A stretch of DNA of 64,000 nucleotides from Mesorhizobium loti (GCF_003148495.1 NZ_QGGH01000021.1:1-64000), one strand, 5' to 3'. Numbered from the stretch's first letter, positions 27,548-36,985 are shown. Numbers and translations: made by a program. Notes: generated from the sequence alone by a model not told the origin.

Positions 27548-28492
27548 ATGCGCTTCAAGGGCCTTGATCTGAACCTTCTCGTCGTGCTCGACGCACTGCT
27601 GACCGAGCGGACCCTCACGGCGGCGGCAAGCAGCATCAACCTTAGTCAGCCGGCCATGAGCGCGGCCGTCGCCCGGCTGCGCGACTATTTCAACGATGAA
27701 CTGTTTACGACGAGCGGCCGCGAACGTGTTCTAACCCCGCGTGCGGAAACACTCGCCCCCGCGGTTCGCAGCGCACTGCTGAACATCCAGTGCTCGATTA
27801 TCTCTTGGGATCCGTTTAATCCGGCTCAATCCGATCGCCGTTTCAGGATCATTCTTTCCGATTTCGCCACACTCGTGTTTTTTGAAAAGGTCGTGGAGCG
27901 GGTTGCACGCGAAGCACCCGCCGTCAGCTTCGAATTGTTGCCTATCGACGACGACCCCGATGAGCTTCTCCGGCGCGGTGACGTCGATTTTCTGATTTTT
28001 CCAGAATTGTTCATGTCAAGCGCCCATCCAAGAGCGGCGCTGTTCGACGAGACGCTCGTGTGCGTGGGCTGCTCCACGAACAAGCAGCTGCCACGGCAGC
28101 TTACATTCGAGAGATACATGTCGATGAGGCACGTTGCGGTCAAGTTCGGGCGGACGCTGAAGCCCTCAATCGAGGAACGGTTTTTTCTTGAGCATGGTCT
28201 CAAGAGACGTGTCGAGATCGTTGTGCAGGCCTTTAGCATGATCCCGCCGATGGTCTCAGGCACAGCTCGTATAGCGACCATGCCCTTCCGGCTGGTTCAG
28301 CATTTCAAAAAAACCTTCCCCCTGCGGATCATCGACCTTCCGCTGCCACTACCCACGTTCACCGAGGCCCTTCAATGGCCCGCCCTTCACAACAGTGATC
28401 CGGCAAGCATCTGGCTGCGAGAGATATTGCTACAGGAGGCGTCTCGAATGACTTCTCCGGGGGACGCCAAAAGGCGCCCCAGGCAGCCCTAA
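27548..28492 (+). CDS. nodD: NodD, LysR-type activator of nod genes (copy 2)
   Basis: A 314-residue NodD with the same signature start MRFKGLDLNLLVVLDALL and the HTH LTAAASSINLSQPAMSAAVARLR. It is 13 residues longer than copy 1 because the C-terminus continues MTSPGDAKRRPRQP. The two copies are nearly identical up to about residue 175 and then diverge in patches, so one was probably derived from the other by duplication inside the region. A strong nod box separates it from the nodA pseudogene and nolL. Both copies are intact. The difference in the sensing half suggests different flavonoid responses, which is inference. Confidence 0.92.
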   Translation: MRFKGLDLNLLVVLDALLTERTLTAAASSINLSQPAMSAAVARLRDYFNDELFTTSGRERVLTPRAETLAPAVRSALLNIQCSIISWDPFNPAQSDRRFRIILSDFATLVFFEKVVERVAREAPAVSFELLPIDDDPDELLRRGDVDFLIFPELFMSSAHPRAALFDETLVCVGCSTNKQLPRQLTFERYMSMRHVAVKFGRTLKPSIEERFFLEHGLKRRVEIVVQAFSMIPPMVSGTARIATMPFRLVQHFKKTFPLRIIDLPLPLPTFTEALQWPALHNSDPASIWLREILLQEASRMTSPGDAKRRPRQP

Positions 28493-28506
28493 TTTACTCC
28501 CGCGTC

Positions 28507-29319
28507 TCACGCCGGCACTCGCGTCAATAGCCCGTGTCGGAAGAGAGCGATGCTCGCGGCAAGTGCGCCTGCGAGGTCGTCCAGCGGGTGGGCTGCGTCG
28601 ACAAACGGTGCGAATGAGAAGGGCCCCCCATAGCCGCCATCAAGCAGCGCCCGGATCTGGCTGCCATTGTCGGAACCGACTAGGACGCGATCCGGGTAAA
28701 TCCAGTGGATCGGATCGTTCACGCTTGAAATGTGGACGAGACCGGTCAGCTCGGAGGAGAAGAACGTCTCCCCGGCAAGCGTGTGGTGGAACGTGTCGTG
28801 CACGAGGCGGAAGACGGATTGGCCATCAATGGCGGCAATGGCCTTAGCCGCTTCGTTCTTCGATCGAAGCGAGCAGGTCCGGAAGCCCAGCGGCTCGATG
28901 AGACCGATCAGACCGCGCGACTGGAGGATCGGCTTGAGCGCCTTCAAGGCGACGCGGAGATCGCCGCGGCGCTCGACATTGGCGGGCCAGGAGCCGTCGT
29001 TGACCGGCACCAGCATGAGCGTCTTGGCTCCGCAGGCCGCTGCATAATCGGCGAGCTTGCTCGCCTCGGCCCTGCGGGCGGGGGTCCACTCATTGAAGCG
29101 CTGGAGGGCATTGACGGAAATAATCCCAACGCCTGTGTCGGCGGCCGCAGACCGGACGTCCGCCGCCGGCATGCCGCGTGCAATAGCATTGCTGCCCGGT
29201 TGGCTGCGGATCTGGACATCGGTTAGGCCCTGGTCGCGGGCAAAAGCGAAAAGTGCCCTGACGTCAAGTCCGGGCGTCGCCAAATAATCGAGTGCAAAGC
29301 GGGGCGATGCTTGGCGCAT
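28507..29319 (-). CDS. TIM-barrel sugar isomerase/epimerase (MocC/IolE-like)
   Basis: The start at 29319 (MRQASPRFALDYL) follows GGAAGGAAAG and gives 270 residues; the upstream extension lacks a site. The protein has the xylose-isomerase-like TIM-barrel pattern: FALDYLATPGLDVRALFAFA, TDVQIRSQPGSNA, GAKTLMLVPVNDGSW, GLIGLIEPLGF, and metal or substrate positions in RLVHDTFHHTLAGE and LVHISSV. Such enzymes act on inositol-derived sugars, and the rhizopine catabolism protein MocC belongs to this group. Rhizopine genes occur on symbiotic elements, but moc partners are not seen here. The gene is downstream of a LysE exporter and a PaiB-like gene on the same strand. Confidence 0.65.
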   Translation of the reverse strand: MRQASPRFALDYLATPGLDVRALFAFARDQGLTDVQIRSQPGSNAIARGMPAADVRSAAADTGVGIISVNALQRFNEWTPARRAEASKLADYAAACGAKTLMLVPVNDGSWPANVERRGDLRVALKALKPILQSRGLIGLIEPLGFRTCSLRSKNEAAKAIAAIDGQSVFRLVHDTFHHTLAGETFFSSELTGLVHISSVNDPIHWIYPDRVLVGSDNGSQIRALLDGGYGGPFSFAPFVDAAHPLDDLAGALAASIALFRHGLLTRVPA

Positions 29320-29614
29320 GGCTTGGCTTTCCTTCCATGAAACGGGCGTCATTCTCGGCTGACTGGCTTCTACCGTGCGTTGATTCGCGAGGGCCGAAAT
29401 GATGGGCATGAGCGAGGCGAGGCAGTCGTACTCACGTTTCTCTCACGCTATGTTTTTCTCTCATTTATGAGCCGACGTTCACCCAAACGGCGGTGCCGCG
29501 CCTCCTGAGACATGGCTTGAATAGGTGCAATGACCGAACTGGCTCGCAGCCATCCAACTGCTTCCGCAAGGTACCCGCCAACCCTGAAAGATGCCCAACC
29601 GATCAGATTCAAAC

Positions 29615-30265
29615 TCAAGCAGCAGGGTGTTTCGCCAGAGCGAGGCAGACGCCCAGCGCGATCATCGCGCCGCCTGACGCCTCCCTCAGGCGGCGGATCA
29701 ACCCGGGACGCGCTGCCGCGCCGTCTTGAATGCCGCTGGCCACGACGGCAACCACGATGTCGGCGAGCGTGTTGAGCGCAATGGACACGGAGCCAAGCAC
29801 CACGAATTGCAGAGCTATGAGCCCTGCGCTCGGATTCGCGAACTGCGGAATGAAGGCGAGGAAGAAGATTGCCGTCTTCGGGTTGAGCGCCTCGACCAGT
29901 ACCCCTTCACGAAACGCCCGCCGGGGTCCGACTGGACCCACTGCGGCGCCGTCATCGCCGCCAGTCGCTCCCTTGAGGCGGGCGGCTTGAAAGGTGCGAA
30001 AGCCGAGCCAGACGAGGTAGACCGCGCCGAACAGCTTTAATGCGGAGAACAGTTCCGAGCTTTCGAGCACGATCGCGGAAACACCTAAGCTTGCGGCGAG
30101 GACGTGGATCATGCCCCCCAACCCCGTGCCGAAGCTAGAAGCGATACCTTCCCGACGACCACCGGCGAGCGTGCGCGCGGCAACGTAGAAGATGCCCGGA
30201 CCGGGGGTGATGGCGAGCACGGAGGCCGCGGCGAGGTACAGGGCGAATGGGGTCAGTTCTGGCAT
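29615..30265 (-). CDS. LysE/RhtB-family amino-acid exporter
   Basis: A 216-residue inner-membrane protein with six hydrophobic segments. It starts MPELTPFALYLAAASVLAIT and continues PGPGIFYVAARTLAGGRREG, the RhtB-family signature. KLFGAVYLVWLGFRTF is the second block, and ALNPKTAIFFLAFIPQF is the third. It would export amino acids or related small molecules. It starts 21 bp from the end of the PaiB-like gene and likely shares its transcript. A MocR-type regulator lies further upstream on the same strand, and LysE exporters are often under such control. Confidence 0.85.
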   Translation of the reverse strand: MPELTPFALYLAAASVLAITPGPGIFYVAARTLAGGRREGIASSFGTGLGGMIHVLAASLGVSAIVLESSELFSALKLFGAVYLVWLGFRTFQAARLKGATGGDDGAAVGPVGPRRAFREGVLVEALNPKTAIFFLAFIPQFANPSAGLIALQFVVLGSVSIALNTLADIVVAVVASGIQDGAAARPGLIRRLREASGGAMIALGVCLALAKHPAA

Positions 30266-30286
30266 GATGGTCGATTCCGACGAAGA

Positions 30287-30910
30287 TTATTTTGGGATGA
30301 GAGCGGCGACGTCGCGGTCAGATGCCCGCTCGCTCGCCGCAAGGCCCGCCGCCACGCCAGCGCGGTCGGCCGCGTTCCGGTTCTGGCTCATTTTGCGCTT
30401 GCCCTCCAGCCTCGTGATTGGCATGCGCAGGCCGACGATTCCCCGGAGTTGCGCCTGTACAAAATCCGGCGGCGCGTCCGACACGGCCCAAGGCGAGGCG
30501 CGCTCGCCCTCGTGGTGGTCGGTCAGCCGATTCACGACGTCCAGCAGTCTTCCCGCATCCTCGAAGAACTCGACCGGGCCATAGGCGTGGACGGCGACGT
30601 AATTCCAGGTCGGGACGACCTTCCCGGTTTCCCGCTTGGTCGCATACCATGCCGGCGTCACGTAAGCGTCCGGCCCCATGAAGATGGCCAAGCCGTCGCC
30701 CAGCGGCGGAACACGGCACTGGGGATTGGCCTTCGCCAGGTGCCCGTAGATCACGCCGTGCTCGCCCTCGCTTTCGTCAAGGAAGAGGGGCAGTGGCGTT
30801 GCGAGCGGCCCTTCCGCCGTGACGGTAACGAAGTTCGCCAGCAGCGCCGCGCGAATGGTCGCGCGCAGGCATTCCTTGTCGTCGTCGCGGAAAGCGGGAG
30901 GGATGTACAT
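30287..30910 (-). CDS. PaiB-like FMN-binding protein
   Basis: A 207-residue protein beginning MYIPPAFRDDD, the invariant start of the PaiB family. FVTVTAEGPLATPLPLFLDE, HLAKANPQ, AIFMGPDAYVTPAWYATK and VVPTWNYVAVHAYGPVEF are the successive split-barrel flavin-binding blocks. The end has ASPWAVSDAPPDFVQAQLRG and IVGLRMPITRLEGKRKMSQN, also typical. PaiB-like proteins are called negative regulators from Bacillus but are probably flavin enzymes. The gene is directly upstream of the LysE exporter, a pair seen in many proteobacteria. Confidence 0.85.
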   Translation of the reverse strand: MYIPPAFRDDDKECLRATIRAALLANFVTVTAEGPLATPLPLFLDESEGEHGVIYGHLAKANPQCRVPPLGDGLAIFMGPDAYVTPAWYATKRETGKVVPTWNYVAVHAYGPVEFFEDAGRLLDVVNRLTDHHEGERASPWAVSDAPPDFVQAQLRGIVGLRMPITRLEGKRKMSQNRNAADRAGVAAGLAASERASDRDVAALIPK

Positions 30911-31397
30911 CGCGAAACTCCTTGCGTTACCAAGTCAGGTATCGGCAAGCTGGCCCGTTGGAAACAGCCAGTCAGAAGCTATTTAGGTAGTCCAGTTGGT
31001 GAAAGATGGCATCGCGCGCCGGATCAGAGCACCGGAATCCCCGGTGCCGGTCACGGTATGCGAATTGCTTGCCAAACCTTTTGGACGCAGCCAGCGATCC
31101 CGCAGGGTCGCGCTATGTGAGCCTGCGGCAAGCCCAATGAAATCGATCCAACGCGAAGTGGACCATACATTCAAACAATCGTCGAAGAGTGAACCTACCG
31201 GCGGTGCTGGGCCATGCCGAGAGCGTGCGCGGGTCCTCATCGTAGCAGGTGACAACAGACGTCTAGGCTTAGCCAACTGTCGGAGCCGACCAGTTCGTCC
31301 GATGTGCTTGTTCGCAGGGCGTAAACGGCCTGTAAGCCTTCATAAGCGAGACCACACAGGTACTGGCTGGGAAAGCAGGTCCATGCGATCTCGCATT
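30911..31397. other. Intergenic region between nodB and the PaiB-like gene
   Basis: About 490 bp. It should contain the promoter of the PaiB/LysE/TIM-barrel genes. A plus-strand frame near 31050 reads VCELLAKPFGRSQ, faintly like the HTH of an ArsR regulator, but too short and degraded to call. No repeat or RNA gene seen. Confidence 0.4.
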
Positions 31398-32057
31398 TCA
31401 GTGATGTTCTGGAAGCGAGCGAATTTCATATCCGCAGGCATCTAATGCAGGAATCAGATTGGACAGCGCCATAACGGTCTGGTTGCGCAGACTGGCTTGA
31501 GTGCTCCGTGTCGACTCGTCGGGAGGGCATCCGTCGTGCAAGAGCACGATTGCGCCGGGGCGTACCGAGGCGAGCACTGCATCGACGATCGCGTCGGTGC
31601 CGGGGCGCGACCAGTCTCTTGGGTCGATCGACCAATGAAGGGCCGCGAGCCCCGCGATCTCTGAGGCAGTGAACACTTCTTCGCTCCAGGCGCCGTATGG
31701 CGCGCGAATGTAGCGGATCGAGGCCTGCGGGCATGCCAGCATGATGGCCTGGTTCGCCTCAAATACCTCACGTTGCACTTCGCCCAAACCGCATTTGGAC
31801 AGGTCCGGATGAGACATCGTGTGGTTGCCTACCTCATGCCCTTCTGCGATCATTCGTTGGATGAGATCCGGATGCTCTGCGGCGTAAGCACCAATGACGA
31901 AGAATGTCGCTGGCACCCGATTTTGCGCCAGCACATCGAGTATCTGTGGTGTGAAACATGGATTGGGACCGTCGTCAAACGTCAGATAAACGCTTCGACG
32001 CCCGGTGCCGTCAGCGCATTCACTCTGCGCCTCCCATCTGTCATCGAGACGTCTCAT
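31398..32057 (-). CDS. nodB: NodB chitooligosaccharide deacetylase
   Basis: A 219-residue polysaccharide deacetylase of the NodB family. The metal site is in SVYLTFDDGPNP (Asp-Asp at about 29-30) and HTMSHPDLSKCG. RYIRAPYGAWSEEV and AIVLLHDGCP are later family blocks. NodB removes the N-acetyl group from the non-reducing end of the chitin oligomer made by NodC, so that NodA can attach the acyl chain. It is separate from nodACIJ, the Mesorhizobium arrangement. Its ATG overlaps the stop of a nodA tail (ATGA), a fossil of the ancestral nodAB order. A nod box lies 290 bp upstream. Confidence 0.93.
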   Translation of the reverse strand: MRRLDDRWEAQSECADGTGRRSVYLTFDDGPNPCFTPQILDVLAQNRVPATFFVIGAYAAEHPDLIQRMIAEGHEVGNHTMSHPDLSKCGLGEVQREVFEANQAIMLACPQASIRYIRAPYGAWSEEVFTASEIAGLAALHWSIDPRDWSRPGTDAIVDAVLASVRPGAIVLLHDGCPPDESTRSTQASLRNQTVMALSNLIPALDACGYEIRSLPEHH

Positions 32058-32116
32058 AGCTGCGAACCCTTGCGGTCAATTGTTGTACCGGTCGGCCATT
32101 CGCAATCGGCATAACC
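32054..32116 (-). pseudogene. nodA C-terminal tail fused before nodB
   Basis: On the minus strand the frame ends YADCEWPTGTTIDRKGSQL, matching the NodA C-terminus (SEWPAGTLIDRNGPEL in the intact gene). The stop TGA overlaps the nodB ATG by four bases. The sequence between it and the nod box at 32348 is not recognisably nodA. Confidence 0.75.
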
Positions 32117-32347
32117 CCGATCCTTGAGGTAGGGGCCTACGCTATCGGGGGGAGCTTGTCGCGAAGAGCCGACGCGATGCAGCTTGCGCCGATCACCGAT
32201 GTACCTGGTCGAAAAGGGGATCGGCTCGCTCGATGTTCGGTGCAGACCAGGAGGGACACACCAGAAAATGCTCCTCGGAGCCAACGCATGCATCGACAAT
32301 CTCCTTAGGGCTGCATCCTTGAATTCTTCCTATGGGACGTTCTGTCG

Positions 32348-32394
32348 AATCGGCAAAATCGATTGTTTCGATGACAAGCATCCACGTTGCGGAT
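32348..32394 (-). promoter_or_regulatory. Nod box of nodB
   Basis: The minus strand reads ATCCGCAACGTGGATG, CTTGTCATCGAAAC, AATCGATTTTGCCGATT, a good nod box. It points toward nodB, 290 bp away, across a leader that ends in a nodA tail. A nodD fragment starts on the other side. Confidence 0.88.
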
Positions 32395-32403
32395 AGATGA
32401 GAC

Positions 32404-32565
32404 AAAGGCTTGGATCGCGCGCAACCTCACGGCGGCAGCAGCATCAACCTTAGTCAGCCGGCCATGAGCGCGGCAGTCGCCCGGCCGCGCGACTATTCAA
32501 CGATGAACTGTTTATGATGAGCGGCCGCGAATGCGTTCTAACCCGCGTGCGGAACCGTCAGCGTC
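32404..32565 (+). pseudogene. nodD 5' fragment next to the nodB nod box
   Basis: The plus strand contains the nodD HTH region with deletions. Bases encoding LTAAA, SINLSQPAMSAAVAR, RDYSTMNCL-type and ANALE-like remnants align with positions 27.61-27.77 kb of intact nodD copy 2, including CTTAGTCAGCCGGCCATGAG. It lost its start and several bases and stops at the end of the MocR gene. Confidence 0.75.
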
Positions 32566-34035
32566 TCAGAGTCGAGCGACGACGTCCCGCAGCATCTCGA
32601 CGCCTTTTTCGATCTGCCGGATGCTCAGGGCGGAATAGCCCATGACAAGCCCGACGCGGTCGGCTTCGCCTGCTCCCGACTGCCTATGATAAAGCGGCGA
32701 AATCGGGTGCAGACCGAGACCGGCGTATTGGGCAGCTTCGACCAACGCCGTTTCACGCGATCGCGGCAGGTCGTTGAACCATATGACGACGTGCAGTCCA
32801 GCCTCTGCCCCCTGGACGGCGATCCGACCTTGAAAACTCCGCTTCAGGGCGGTCAGCAATGCCTCCCGGCGCTCGCCGTTGATGCGGCGCACGCGGCGCA
32901 CATGGCTTTCATAGCCACCGCTCTCGATCAGAGAGGCCAATGACTCCTGCCCCGCCATCGGAGAATGCCGGTCGGCAAGCTGCTTGGCGGTTTCGAAAAC
33001 CTGCAGGAATTCCGCCGGGACGACGAGATAACCGATCCGCAGCATCGGCGAGAGCGTCTTGGAGATGGTGCCGAGGTAGATGACGGCCCCATGATCCTCG
33101 AGGGTATGCAGCGGGGGAACGGGGCTGATATCGTAGCGATATTCGCTGTCGTAGTCGTCTTCGATGACATAGGCGCCCTGCTCCCGCGCCCATTCCAGAA
33201 GCTGATGCCGCCGCGGGATCGGCATGACGCCGCCGAGCGGAAACTGATGCGAGGGCGTCACATAGGCCAGCCGGGCCGCGACCCCCGCCAGTTGCTCCGT
33301 TTGCATGCCGTGATCGTCAACCTCGACGGGAACGGGCGTGGCACCTGTACTGGCAAAGACCTGGCGCGCCATCCTGTAGCAGGGGTCCTCGATGACGAAG
33401 CTGTCCCCGGGGTCGAGCAGCAGGCGCGCGCAGAGATCGAGGCCCTGCTGCGAACCATTGACGATGACGATCTGCTCGGGGTCGCAGCGCACAGTACGGG
33501 CGCGCCAGAGATAGCCCTGAAGCGCTTGGCGGAGCCGGCTCGAACCGCACGGATCGTCATAGGCGAGCCGTGCCGGCCGCTGCGCCATCGCCGCGTTCAT
33601 CGCGCGCTTCCAAACCGATGCGGGGAAATCTGAGGGCGCCAGGACGCCATAGCGGAAATCAACCTTCAGCGTGTTCGGCAGGTAATCCGGCCAGCGCGGA
33701 GTACCACGCAGCCGTTCGCCATAGCTTGACAAGTGAACCGGGCCGAACCGTTTTGGGGGATTGGCGGTCAGCTCATGTCCCAGCAGTGAGGATGCGACAC
33801 GAGGGCGCGCGCCTTGACGGATGTCGATGAAACCTTCCGCGGCCAGCTGCTCGTAGGCGACGGTGACGGTCGTTCGCGAGACTCCAAGTTCCTCGGCGAG
33901 ACCACGGGAGGACGGCAGCTGGCTGCCGGTGCCGTAAACGCCTCTGAGGATCTGCTCGCGAAGCGCTTCGTAGATCTGGCGCGCGCCCATGCCATGCGAG
34001 CGGGTTGAAGCACCGGGACCTGGAGACTGGACCAT
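32566..34035 (-). CDS. MocR-type regulator (GntR HTH plus aminotransferase domain)
   Basis: The start at 34035 (MVQSPGPGAS) follows AGGAAAAG and gives 489 residues. The N-terminal GntR winged helix reads QIYEALREQILRGVYGTGSQ then LPSSRGLAEELGVSRTTVTV. The C-terminal class-I aminotransferase fold has the PLP lysine in GTISKTLSPMLRIGY, plus EDDYDSEYRY. MocR regulators (PdxR, GabR) sense PLP adducts of amino acids or amines. A broken methionine gamma-lyase gene is just upstream on the opposite strand, the usual place for the target of such a regulator. It might also control the LysE exporter downstream of nodB. Confidence 0.88.
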   Translation of the reverse strand: MVQSPGPGASTRSHGMGARQIYEALREQILRGVYGTGSQLPSSRGLAEELGVSRTTVTVAYEQLAAEGFIDIRQGARPRVASSLLGHELTANPPKRFGPVHLSSYGERLRGTPRWPDYLPNTLKVDFRYGVLAPSDFPASVWKRAMNAAMAQRPARLAYDDPCGSSRLRQALQGYLWRARTVRCDPEQIVIVNGSQQGLDLCARLLLDPGDSFVIEDPCYRMARQVFASTGATPVPVEVDDHGMQTEQLAGVAARLAYVTPSHQFPLGGVMPIPRRHQLLEWAREQGAYVIEDDYDSEYRYDISPVPPLHTLEDHGAVIYLGTISKTLSPMLRIGYLVVPAEFLQVFETAKQLADRHSPMAGQESLASLIESGGYESHVRRVRRINGERREALLTALKRSFQGRIAVQGAEAGLHVVIWFNDLPRSRETALVEAAQYAGLGLHPISPLYHRQSGAGEADRVGLVMGYSALSIRQIEKGVEMLRDVVARL

Positions 34036-34159
34036 TTCTTTTCCTGCCAACTGGACATTCCATATCAACCAGTTTGCAGCCACTCCTTCCGAAAGCCAAG
34101 AGCACGTCTGAAGCCGATGCCCGAGACCGCAATCCAAGACCGGAAAGTGGCACATCTGC

Positions 34160-34510
34160 GAACGATGCCAAATTCGGCTTCGCTACCCGCGCCATCCATC
34201 ACGGCTACGATCCGGCTGGTTTTCCCAATGCCGGTCAACCACGCGTCTTCCTGAGCTCGACCTACGATCGAAAGTGTTGCGGCGAATGAGGCCGCCGCCT
34301 TTGCGGCGCAATCCTCGGCGACGCGGAAGCCCTCCACACGCTGTACGAAACGGGCTTGCGCTACATCACCGGCGCGGCGCTCTCGACCATGTCCTCCTTC
34401 CTGGTTCTGCGCGGGCTGAAAAGGACTCTCACGCTTCGCATGGAATGGCACAGCACCACGGCGCTTGCGATCGCGCAGGTGCGCGACGGGCATTCGGCCG
34501 TGGGTTAGGT
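34160..34510 (+). pseudogene. Methionine gamma-lyase relic
   Basis: Two pieces of a PLP-dependent trans-sulfuration enzyme. The first reads KFGFATRAIHHGYDPAGFPN and VFLSSTYD, the N-terminus. After a frameshift and a large deletion comes ETGLRYITGAALSTMSSFLV then LRGLKRTLTLRMEWHSTTAL and AIAQVRDGHSAVG, from the middle of the protein. The PLP-lysine region is missing. It lies divergent from the MocR gene. Confidence 0.75.
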
Positions 34511-34963
34511 GAGCTCCCCTTCCTCGACTCGCATCCCGATCAGGCGATTGCCCGAAAGCAGATGTCGGGCATCGCCAACGAGGGGGCCGAAGGGTCAAGG
34601 CGCGCTAAGACATGATCGTCGCCCCACCAACGCATTTTGCCAAAAGCATCTCAACGACGAATATGCCGGCTTGGCGCGCCGTAGGGCCGCCGCCTTATCC
34701 CGCGAGCCGCGCAGCCCGCTCGCACGTCCCGTCCGCTATGCGTAACACCAGGCTGATGCCGGAGACCATAGGCAGTCACCGAACCGGGTCCGCCGTCGAG
34801 AAACGACGAATTGGTGCTGTCTTGAGCCACCGGCAAGCAAATCCATTACTGATCCTCGACTGCCATAGGCGTTATGCATGCTCGCAGCCTGGGCACAGTC
34901 ATATGAAGATGCTTGGACAGACCGGTGTTTCGGCAACTGCTATCTTTCGTCCAGCGATTGGCA
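34511..34963. other. Intergenic region, nothing recognised
   Basis: About 450 bp between the methionine gamma-lyase relic and the end of nolO. Short frames on both strands have no recognisable content. No nod box, repeat or RNA gene is seen. Confidence 0.4.
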
Positions 34964-36985
34964 TCAGTTTTGATGGACGCGAGCAGCTTGCGAGGGACGC
35001 ATGCGAACGCGGCGCTGCTCCCACAATCGTCGCAGTTCTCCTGTGAGAGTCTCGCGCTGGGCCTGATCCAGCGTAATTGTATCGAGGAGATCCGCGAGCA
35101 CGGCTTCGCCTTCGATCCGCGTCAGCATATCGAACAACTCATGTGAAATACGCGCACAGTCACGGCTGGAGTGATCCGTTCGGATTTCGCAGACGGTCTC
35201 CTGGCGATCCTGCGCCGTGTATGCGCGGACTTTATGCAGGGATACATAAGGCGGCAATGAAACCGCGAGCGCAGTCCAATCCTGCAGCGTTGCGGCCCGT
35301 TTTTTGACGAGGAACGGCCCGACCACAAGTCCATCCAGCTCTGTCGTCAGGAATGTGGCAATCGAGTCTGCAACGGAATCAACGATTGGCTCGGCATTGT
35401 TGTTGAAGGACGTATTGAGCAGAATTGGGATGCCAGTGCGCTGCTTGAAGGCATTGATGACGTCCCAGTAGGCCGGACTGGCCTTGCGCGATACTGTTTG
35501 CAGCCGAGCCGTACCGTCGACGTGGGTGATGGCGCCGAGCAAACCACGCTTGGAGTCGCGCACACGGACCACGAAATTCATGAAGGGAAATTCGCACGCA
35601 CTGCCTGGGAGGTCGAAAAATTCGCGCGCATCCTCCTCCAGCACTGACGGGGCGAACGGGCGATACCCTTCCCGCTTCTTGACCATGGCGTTGATCCGGT
35701 CCTTGTTTGTGGCGGGCCTGGGGTCGGCAAGAATGCTGCGATTTCCGAGCGCGCGCGGCCCGAACTCCGAACGACCTTGCACCCAGCCGATCACGGCGCC
35801 ACCGGCCATCCACTCGGCTGCCCTATCCGCCACCTCCTCAGTGCGTTCAAACTCCAGGTGCCCCGCCCATGCTTTTAGTTCCTCTTCGACAGCATGATCG
35901 CTCGCGAGATCCGGCCCCCAATAAACCTCCTGCAATCGCGCACGCGGCGCGGGGCGGCCCAGCTCACCAGACACGATGAGTGCGGCGCCTAATGCGCAGC
36001 CAGCGTCATGCGACGCGGGCTGCACGAAGATGTCTTCGAAAAGTCCTGAATAGAGCAGCTTGCCGTTCACGGAGCAATTGTGCGCAACGCCGCCGGCCAG
36101 GCACAACCGCGTCATCCCGGTGGCCTCACGATGATGCCGAAGAATGTGAAACACGATGCGTTCGAGCGCTTCCTGCAACGACGCACTCACATCTTTATGC
36201 TGCTGGGTGAATGGCATTCCCTTTTGCCGGACCTGAATGCTGCGGAGCAAAGTCGGACCGATGCGGTCCAGGTGGACCCGATACTCGCCGTTTGCAGACA
36301 GTTCATAGAACTGCTCGAAAAGCTCGCGATAGGGAACGGGATCGCCGTAGGGGGCAAGCCCCATTACCTTATATTCATCGAACAAGCCGTAGCCGAGATA
36401 CCGGATCACCTCGAGATAAAATAGCCCAAGGGAATTGCTCTCTGGGAAAGTCGCGAGTTGCGAAATTTCAGTACCAGATCCTACCGCCACGAGGCCCGAC
36501 AGGAAATCACCAGAGCCATCGATCGCGAAAATCAGACTTTGCTCGAAGCCCGACATTGCAAAAGCGCTCACGGCGTGCGCCTGATGATGACTTACGAATG
36601 AGATACGCGAAGGGTCGAGTTCGGTACCGAACTCCTGCGCCAACAGCTGCTGCACCAAAAATTTGGCATCCAACGGAATGGAGGCGTCCGGCTCGGAAGC
36701 AAGCATGTTTTCGAGCATGGCGTTGCAATAGGCTTCGGTAGCGTAGTACGCCACATGATCGATTTCGCTGAGCTGAACCCCAGCGGCTGAAAGACAGTAT
36801 TGAACCGAACTGATTGGGAGCTTGTTGGAGTGTTTGATCCGATTGAGGCGTTCCTCTTCTACGGCCGCAATGACCTGTCCGTCTCGGACGAGTACCGCAG
36901 CGCCATCGTGCATGAATGAGTTCGGAATCTGGAATCTGTTTTCATAGACTTTGTCTAATCCGCCGCTCAATCCTAGACACAGCAT
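34964..36985 (-). CDS. nolO: NolO carbamoyltransferase (Nod-factor 3-O-carbamoylation)
   Basis: The start at 36985 (MLCLGLSGGLDKVYENRF) is preceded by GGAGAGCGAG; an ATG four codons earlier is also possible. The product has 673 residues. The N-terminal half is an ASKHA-type fold (FVSHHQAHAVSAFAMSGF, IFAIDGSGD), and the C-terminal YrdC-like part has VIGWVQGRSEFGPRALGNRS and GYRPFAPSVLEE. Both NodU and NolO belong here. The length of about 670 and position after nodIJ favour NolO, as in Rhizobium NGR234; NodU is usually about 560. It transfers carbamoyl groups to the non-reducing glucosamine. It lies 300 bp downstream of nodJ and may belong to the nodA transcript. Confidence 0.82.
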   Translation of the reverse strand: MLCLGLSGGLDKVYENRFQIPNSFMHDGAAVLVRDGQVIAAVEEERLNRIKHSNKLPISSVQYCLSAAGVQLSEIDHVAYYATEAYCNAMLENMLASEPDASIPLDAKFLVQQLLAQEFGTELDPSRISFVSHHQAHAVSAFAMSGFEQSLIFAIDGSGDFLSGLVAVGSGTEISQLATFPESNSLGLFYLEVIRYLGYGLFDEYKVMGLAPYGDPVPYRELFEQFYELSANGEYRVHLDRIGPTLLRSIQVRQKGMPFTQQHKDVSASLQEALERIVFHILRHHREATGMTRLCLAGGVAHNCSVNGKLLYSGLFEDIFVQPASHDAGCALGAALIVSGELGRPAPRARLQEVYWGPDLASDHAVEEELKAWAGHLEFERTEEVADRAAEWMAGGAVIGWVQGRSEFGPRALGNRSILADPRPATNKDRINAMVKKREGYRPFAPSVLEEDAREFFDLPGSACEFPFMNFVVRVRDSKRGLLGAITHVDGTARLQTVSRKASPAYWDVINAFKQRTGIPILLNTSFNNNAEPIVDSVADSIATFLTTELDGLVVGPFLVKKRAATLQDWTALAVSLPPYVSLHKVRAYTAQDRQETVCEIRTDHSSRDCARISHELFDMLTRIEGEAVLADLLDTITLDQAQRETLTGELRRLWEQRRVRMRPSQAARVHQN

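Noticed and set aside
30996..31300. ArsR-type regulator gene
   Set aside because: Only a short stretch (CELLAKPFGRSQ) resembles the HTH and the rest of the frame has no family features.
34964..36985. nodU instead of nolO
   Set aside because: Both are carbamoyltransferases of the same family. The length of about 673 residues and the position downstream of nodIJ fit NolO better than the shorter NodU, which usually sits with nodS.
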